A stretch of 64,000 nucleotides of DNA, taken from Paulownia fortunei. Its lineage: Eukaryota; Streptophyta; Magnoliopsida; Lamiales; Paulowniaceae. Position numbers and translations under genes: made by a program. The DNA lies in contig CM033115.1 in the NCBI GenBank assembly GCA_019321725.1, positions 22,578,673 to 22,642,672 on the forward strand, in the 5' to 3' direction. The notes under the pieces were generated by a model. The model had not been told where the DNA came from, did not search any database, and saw nothing but the letters and a program-made list of their open reading frames with translations. Shown here in pieces: positions 56,627 through 64,000 of the stretch. How positions within the stretch are numbered: the stretch's first letter is position 1; each line of letters opens with the position of its first letter.

Positions 56627-59600
56627 ATGGCGTATCAAGGGGGCAACTTGAAGTCGACCTCCATAAACGGAGTGAAGATGTATACCGTCACAGGCCACCA
56701 CCGCTCGCTTGCTACATGGCTTCCTCCCAAGAAGCTCAGAGCACTGCGGAAAAATCCAGGTGATGGAATAAATTAGAAGTATGAGAATTTTATTATTCGG
56801 GTTTTATTGTTGCTTAATCGCACGGATAGTTCCTTGTTTAACCCCAATTATTTGGCCTATTTGTTTAGAGAATTTAATCGTTACACGCTAGAAGTAAATT
56901 CGAATTTAAAAGATGTCTGAATTATGAACAAAAAACTTGAATTTTATTATTTTAATACCTGAACATACATTTTCTTGGACTTTATGTTCATTATTTGGAT
57001 CAGCTTTTGATTCTAGTGATTAAATAGTTATAATTTTAGTATATACCATGTACGGGAAAATGTAGAAGTGCTAACATAGTGGCATTTGTTTTAGTAGTTT
57101 TACCATAAGTTGAGATTAAGTTTTTGCTGTAAGTTAAATCCTTTTGAGATTTTAAAAAGATACAAGTCATTTACGTATATGTTGTCATATGATGATTTTA
57201 TGAATAATGAGTTTTTGTTGATCAATTTTCAGATTATTTGCAGAGGGTGGATTTGATACAGGATTTGAGGTTTGAAACCGCCACTTCTAAAATTAAGGTG
57301 ACACCTGATGGGGAGTATCTGATAGCCTCAGGTGAATGTTAAATTTGATGCACACCTGATGGTGTTTGAGAAATTGTGCTTTTGTGAGATGAGGTGTTAT
57401 GTTGAGATTTTTCTTTATTTTCAGGCATTTACCCTCCACAAGTCAAAGTCTACGAGCTGAGGGAATTGTCACTGAAGTTTGAAAGACATTTGATTTCTGA
57501 AATTATTAATTTCCAGGTAATACTTTCCTGTACTTGAACAAGTGGAAGTTGATGAAATTAAGCTTAAACACACAAAACGAGCAACTTGCTTGCCCTAGTC
57601 GTTTTACTATCTTCTGTAATGTTCTTATAGTTGTAGTACTGTTTCTGTGTGCTTTTAAATTTAACTCTTGTAGGCATATTCTGTTTACATTCATTGTTTT
57701 TATGAATTAGTAACATTTTAAGGTTTCTTGATCAATAGGTGTTAGATGATGACTATTCAAAGATTGCATTTCTTTGTGCTGATCGTTCTGTCTGTCTTCA
57801 TGCAAAATACGGGAGTCACTACAGTTTGAGAATCCCAAGGTCTCTCTCTCTCTCTCTCTCTCTCGTCGCCCATTGGTTCTATACCCGATTCATACTCACA
57901 CACACACACAAAACAAAAAACAAAAAAAACACTCTTATGTATTTGTAACTCTTGTATTCAAAGTTTTTTTCTATAAATTTTCAGAATATATTTACATTAA
58001 TTGTTCTTCAGAATTTGTTATACCAATTTCTGATACTATCTCTTTGTAAGAAATTCTCAATGACACGGCAAGTCAATCAATTGTTGACAAGTTGATGCTG
58101 GAAAAATTATATAGGATCTAGTTCCATGTAGTTATTCATTCTAATCTATTCTAGTTTCTTATGAATTGAGTTGTTGCAGATTGGTTGATTTTTAATTACA
58201 TTTATTTGATTCTTTCCTGAAGTTCAGATTTTCTAGTTTAATTTCCTATGTCAGTACTATTTTGTTATTTTTGTTAAGAAAAAATGCTATTAGATTGAGG
58301 AGCTTATAAAAATAAGCATCTTCAATATGTGTAATCATTTTCTTATGCTTTCATTGTTGTCATTAAACTGCCTCCGCATTAATAGGTTTCCAGAAAACTC
58401 TGAATTTTTTTTGGATATCAAGTAAAAGGTTTCAGATGACTTTTTTAAAAAATAAAAAATAAAAATCATTGACACCAAATTGGTTGGTGGCTTGAGTTTA
58501 GATCCGACAGAGATTAATGTAATTTTAGATACTATGTTTACAGCCTTTGCCCTAATCAGTATGCAAACTTGAGGACAGCGATCAAGAAAGCACACAAACA
58601 TAGATAAAACTTTCCTGAAAAATTTGGTCGGTATCATTGTGGTGTCCATTTCACTATGATCTTATGCGTTCCTTTTTAAACAGGATGGGAAGAGATATTG
58701 CATATGACTGCTGGTCTTGTGATGTAATTTGTGCTGCTTCTTCTCCAGATCTATATAGGATAAATTTAGAACAGGTTTGTATTGCTGATAAACTTTGCCG
58801 CCTTAATGCTGAATATTATTACCTCTCCCCTCTCTCTCACACACATGCATGCATTGGTTTGCATGCAGATGCAAAAGCAGACAACCTGCATGTTGAACAT
58901 ATTTACCCATTTCTTTATCTTCTCACTTGAGTTTGTTTCATTACTTCTACATTCAACTTTCCAAAGCTAATAATCTGTTTGGCAGGGACGTTTCCTATCC
59001 TCTCTCAGCACTCAATCACCAGCTTTGAATGTGGTGTCTCGAAGGTTGGTGAGACCTGGTTTTCCTTCTACACGAGCTTCATGCTTGTCGTTCATTAGCG
59101 TTGTTTTATACCTACTTTCTTTTTTTATGTTCTCAAGCTGGCCTATATCAGTAACATTGTGAAATCTTCTCTTTTGCTATTCAGCAAAGTCCACGGATTA
59201 GTCGCTAGTGGTGGTGACGATGGAGCTGTGGAATGCTTCGATATGAGGACAAGGGCTTCAGTTGGTCGAGTGGATGCTGTTGCATCTGCTGGTGATATTG
59301 ATGGGGTAACTAACTTATTTCATATTTGGTCACTATGACCATATACTGTGCCCCAATTTTGTTAACTGTCCTGCAAATAGTAGGAAATCTAAGTGCCGTT
59401 TGTTTTCATTTCCAAAGGGTATATTTCCATTTTTTACTATTTGAAACTCCAAAAATGCGTTTATTTCAAATACAACTTCTTTTCGTTTTCAAAACACGTT
59501 TTTAAACCTGCTAACATCTTACCTCTTTTCATTCATCTACCAAAATTCATTTTCAAACCTACTAGCATTTCATGTCTTTTCATGCAAAAAAACACTGTAA

Positions 59601-62600
59601 AAGGAAATACATTTTCATTTCCAAACCTATATTGTCAACATTAACTAATCCAAAGATTTTATCATTTTTATATGAAAACCTAGCGAAAATATTTTTAACC
59701 CTGGAAATGCTGGAAACATGAAAATGAGTTTGAAAGTGAAACCAAACTGGCTATAAATGTCTTAGATTCCGGTGCAAATGCCTTATATTGAAGGTGAAAG
59801 TACCTGCTGGGGCTCTTACGTACAACTGACTACTTGTGATATCCACTTGTTTCCTACCTGGTCAAATGAATCTGCCTGAAGACAATAGCCCTTTCCAGAA
59901 TAAGAAGCTTTATAGTAGTGCATAATAATGTCAATGCTAGTTTGCATTCTTGATGAGCATCTTAATTATTGTGTGATATTTTTAGGAGGTTACTGCGATT
60001 GAGTTCGACGGAGATGGAGGTTATCTCATGGCTGTTGGAAGCAGTGGTGGGAAGGTACGCTAGAGTGTGTCTTGTTCACCATTCATCGCAAACATATTTT
60101 TTTGTCTTTTCATTTTGTTGTGCTTTATATCATCTTCTGGTTTATGTCATATTGGTAGGTATGGATCTAAATTCCTCTTTGATGAGAAAATTGACACGGC
60201 ACCTATGAGATGCTTCTTGCAAACCAAGTGAATTCAAAATTCAGCAATTACTGCCATCGAGTCACTGAAAAGAACTATTAGTTCGCTTGTAATCTATGCT
60301 TGGAAATAAGTGAATGGGGACCAGAATGTGTCTTTAACAAGATGCCCTTATAACCTTGGCTGGCTGCTTTTTGGTATTTAGTGTCCTGATCATGAAAATG
60401 AACGCTTGCGGTTTAGACACATGTTGTCTGTTAGGCTGTTAAGTATTGTGAAGTTTATTGTTATTTTTGTGTAGAGTAATAGAAAAATACCTTCCTTGTA
60501 CTTGGTGCTGCTATTTCTTGGTATTACACAAATCTGTGGGTTTTTATTTTACTATGTGCTCTGTGTCAAGAAATGTTTATGTGTCAAATGCTTATGAGGC
60601 TCTTTCACCCAATGTTACACCTAACCCCTTGGGCTATAGTAGTTGAGCCAACCATAAGATTACAAATGTTACTTAGCTCGTTCCTTTTTGGCCCAAAGGG
60701 TTTATGTCTTTCTGAGCTAGGTTGTTGTTCATGAGCTTAGGCATTACTTTCAGTCTTATGTGGGAGGACACAGTAGATATGTACTGGTGCTTGTTGGTTT
60801 TTATCATCTTATGTTCCAAGAATTGAGTAGAGAGCCTTACTTTATCAGTAGCAAGAGCATTATGAAAATGTGATACAAATCTGGTAATGTGGATTGGACA
60901 ACGAGATATTTTAGAAAATGGGTTGCTGCACAAAGTAAAATCCCTTTATGAACTATAATTTCCTGGTCTATATTTATCCATTTTTTATGCATGAGATGCT
61001 ATGTTACCAAACTAATAATATTTTTCCTACTTTCTGTAAATCATGCAGATTCTAATTTATGATTTGCGCTCATCTAATCCTATGCGAGTGAAGGATCACA
61101 TGTGAGTTGTCTTTACTGGCTGTCAACTTAGTTTAATTTTTTAGGAAGGATCAAGTTTTTTCTTTTCTTTTCTTTTTTTGGTTATTATTATGGGTTTTTT
61201 GGCTCTTGATCTTTACCTTATAAAATTTATCACTTTTTTTGCAGGTATGGCAGCCCAATACTGAATATTAAGTGGCATAAAACACTAAACTCTCAGCAAT
61301 CGAAACTAATCACTACCGATAAACACATAGTCAGGATTTGGGACCCTGAGACAGTGAGAAATTCTTTAATCTTATTGTATTGTTTATATGATGTTTCTGC
61401 TTCACCTGCAATCATACTCGCATTTTATGCCCGTAGATTGCCATGTCATCTTATTCAAAGTAAGGTCTGACTAAGATATATCAACTGTTAATAATTAGAG
61501 CATGTGGGTGTCTAGTGATCTTCATATCTTTTTTCCTTTCCTCGTGTGCTTGAACATGCCACCTTTATGAAGGATTGCTATGAATGTACTTGTCTGCCAA
61601 TCATGTCCATAAATAGTTCTCCTGACTCAGTTGCAATAATTTGTCAACAAATATTTAACGTCTACTTTTGAATATAAATGGTTGTGAGCGTACGTTCATT
61701 TATTGAAGATGCTTGATAGAATTTTCTTACTAGTCGATGACTTATAAATAGTTGTCTTTTGTTACCCCTGGAAGGATAGGAGCAGAGGTCTTTTAAATTT
61801 TCAATTTACCTAGTTCTTTAGTATGTTGGAACTCACTTGAGTTTTTTATCTCAGGGAGAAGGTATGACTAGCATTGAACCGACTGCTGGCAAAATTAACG
61901 ATATGTGTGTCTTCAAAGAAAGTGGATTGATTTTGTTGGCTCTGGACAGCAGCCAAATACCATCTTACTTCATACCAGCCCTTGGACCTGCTCCGAAGTG
62001 GTGTTCTTATTTAGAGAACTTAACGGTATGATTATTTTATGTGCTTGGCCACCAGGAAGAACAGATAATCCTTATTTGATGTTAACCATTATGCTAATTT
62101 GTGGCTGTGCAGGAAGAGCTTGAGGAGGGTGGACAAACAACTATTTATGATGATTACAAATTTTTGACAAAAGAGGACCTTGCCAGACTCAACTTGACTA
62201 ATTTGATTGGGACCAATCTTTTAAGGGCGTATATGCATGGTTTCTTTATTGATTATCGGCTGTATAAAAAGGTAATATTCTGTAACTTGGGAACAGAAAC
62301 ACACTAGCATTTACCTGGCATTCTTGACCTCCTGGTTGTCATGGCCAAAAATAAAAAAATCTGTGATTTAATCTGCCATACATCTTAATTGTTGACAAGA
62401 TATGCATGATTTTAGACTTTTTTTATTTAAAATGGTAAGTTATGGGTTGGACCTAATACAGCATTGACTCTGTTAGCGCAGGCACAAAGTTTGGCCGATC
62501 CTTTTGCTTATGAGTCTTATATAGAGAGGCGAAAGCAGGAAAAATCGGCAGCTGAGCGTGCCTCTAGAATTACGGTTCGTTCTGTTTCGTATGTATTATG

Positions 62601-63285
62601 TGTTATTAATGCAGCCATGCTACTCTTAACTGACCTGTCGCAAGGAACTCAAGGGTAGGAATTGGTGGATGCTAGGTATCCTGTGAATATACTGCTAATT
62701 TCTTCTGATATAATTGATTTGTTAGGACTGAATTACTGTTGAAAATAACAAGATGACATTTGATAGACCCGCAAACGCAAGACAACTTTTCATTCTTATT
62801 CATCAAAATTGATGAAACTTACTGTAATTACTCTTCCCATTAGATGCTAAATTGATTGGAGTTCGTGAAGTAGGATTTTGTAATAACTAAACAGTTGGCA
62901 CTCTTTCCTTTGACCCAGAGAGAGGGAAAACGAAGCAGTGGTGAGACAGAAGAGTGGGTGTAGACTAGTATGGTTGTACATCAGTTTGACTGCTTTATGA
63001 CTCATATTTAATGATTGGAGTTTGTATTGTTCCTCCTTTCAGTTGTTGAATATATAAATTTTCATTTATCTTGCCTTCTTGCAGATCAAGAGGAAGCTGC
63101 CCAAAGTTAATCGGACTCTGGCAGCCCGACTTCTTGAAGAGGAGGAAGAGCAGAATGACAAGAAGGTTGCTGATGGTGCTGATACCCAGAAAACATCAGA
63201 TGCTAAGAAAACATCAAAGAAAAAGAAAGGTCTCACCAGTGAAGTTCTCACAGATGAGAGGTTTACAGCTATGTTTGAAGATAAG
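56627..63285 (+). CDS. NOL10/Enp2-like nucleolar WD-repeat protein, 3' part not seen
   Basis: Fourteen exons join in phase for 517 codons: 56627-56759, 57233-57331, 57425-57516, 57739-57839, 58684-58774, 58986-59044, 59185-59305, 59986-60054, 61049-61101, 61245-61353, 61855-62025, 62113-62271, 62482-62574, 63085-63285. Sequence features match NOL10/Enp2: N-terminal VKMYTVTGHHRSLATWLPPKK; WD blades (VTPDGEYLIASGIYPPQVKVYELREL, HGLVASGGDDGAVECFDMR, KHIVRIWDPETG); then YDDYKFLTKEDL, GTNLLRAYMHGFFIDYRLYKK and a basic RRKQEKSAAERASRI. NOL10/Enp2 is a small-subunit processome factor needed for 18S rRNA maturation; I recall the Arabidopsis orthologue as EDA7. The family is usually near 700 aa, so the C-terminal region is missing here, most likely beyond the window. 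Confidence 0.9.
57840..57912 (+). repeat. (TC)n and (CA)n microsatellites in a NOL10 intron
   Basis: A TCTCTC run of about 24 bp starts directly at the donor site of the fourth exon and is followed after about 30 bp by a short CACACA run. Length changes so close to the donor could touch splicing, though this is speculation. Confidence 0.85.
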
Positions 63286-64000
63286 GTACTTCAAAGTTTG
63301 GTCTATTTATGCAAAAAACTTGTGGTTCGTTGTTATTGTTGTTAAATATGATCAAAAGGTTTGTACATTTTTTCTTTCCTTTTTCTTCTCTCCAGTGGAT
63401 TTTGTGAAAATAGTCGAAGCTTTAAAAACCCCTGGACAAGTATTACTGAAGCATGTGAAAATGCACAAGAATGATAAACATTATGCATGTGTTCAAGTAG
63501 GTGGCATCATTTGATATATTTAGGACAATAATTAAACACCGAGAACAATGAGACATAGATATGTTAGCTGATCATTTGCTTAAATTTTATTCATATATTT
63601 TTTATGAGATTTAGGTGACATCACTGGGAATAATTTTCAAACTAGTGTCACAACCTTGCACAATACACTGACGTATGTTAAAAAGTGAATGCTCAATTAT
63701 ACTGATGTTGTTTAGAGGTGGATAAATTTTATTAATAAATGATGATGGAAAAATCAAACTATTAAACTCCTTGTAGAAAACAAAACTAAAGAACTACAAA
63801 ACTATAGAGTGAGATGATATTTAAACAGTATGGTGCTTTGGCTTCGAACTATGAAATAGAGAAAGAATTATGGAATATTTTGATGAAGATTAGAGATATC
63901 AGGATTGGGTGACAAATTAAAAAGTAAGATCCACTGCCTTAGCAATTAGAAAAAAGCTAATCACATTCTCTTTTGGGGAAAAAAGTTAAGATTATTGCAA
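63286..64000 (+). other. Intron or 3' region of the NOL10-like gene, content unclear
   Basis: Donor GTACTT follows the last clear exon. A good acceptor at 63394-63395 (TCTCCAG) would in phase give only three codons then TGA. In another frame a 33-codon open stretch (DFVKIVEALKTPGQ to HYACVQ, about 63397-63498) ends at a GTAGGT donor-like site; I do not recognise it. The rest is AT-rich with no coding signal. Confidence 0.35.

Noticed and set aside
1..64000. CRISPR arrays, rRNA or tRNA genes
   Set aside because: No regularly spaced short repeats, no rRNA-like blocks, and no tRNA cloverleaf noticed by eye. A tRNA scan was not possible, so a missed tRNA cannot be excluded.

Overview
The window is nuclear DNA of a flowering plant, most likely a eudicot. 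The signs are AT-rich intergenic DNA, GT-AG introns, wall-associated-kinase-like receptors, an R2R3-MYB repressor, a plant-type MCTP protein, and Copia, Gypsy and Helitron relics. I cannot name the species.

Layout. (1) 1-14.3 kb: two tandem, same-strand WAK-like receptor kinase genes (1418-4131 and 11538-14280). They are separated by about 7.4 kb of AT-rich DNA holding a decayed Helitron helicase (minus strand, about 5.2-6.6 kb) and several diverged repeats. (2) 14.3-19 kb: gene-poor DNA with small tandem duplications and a possible ribosomal-protein gene 5' fragment near 15.8 kb. (3) 19.0-33.3 kb: a nested transposon block. An old, pol-less Gypsy relic on the minus strand is interrupted by a 10.2-kb Copia element (20695-30887). 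The Copia has near-identical 2.2-kb LTRs, a TGGAC target-site duplication, a PBS, a polypurine tract and a multiply broken gag-pol. (4) 33.3-43.1 kb: a three-exon subgroup-4 type R2R3-MYB gene (minus, 36907-38346) and a 1.3-kb internally deleted Copia with about 185-bp LTRs. (5) 43.1-48.0 kb: an intron-retaining pseudogene of the CDKAL1-type tRNA methylthiotransferase, with several frameshifts and lost Fe-S cysteines. (6) 48.5-51.6 kb: an intact intronless MCTP gene (minus, 1020 aa). (7) 56.6-64 kb: 14 exons of a NOL10/Enp2-type nucleolar WD-repeat gene, whose 3' end is not seen.

The genes form no operon or obvious pathway. Apparently intact are the two WAK-like receptors (cell-wall sensing), the MYB (phenylpropanoid repression by family), the MCTP (ER/plasmodesmata tether by family) and the part of NOL10 that is visible (ribosome biogenesis). 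I did not find an unmistakably new system. The observations most worth following are the decayed CDKAL1-type gene, the very young but coding-defective Copia with a GC-rich hairpin-forming leader, the Helitron relic between the two receptor genes, and the intron and activation-segment differences between those receptors. All exon boundaries were derived by eye from reading frame, splice signals and paralogue comparison.
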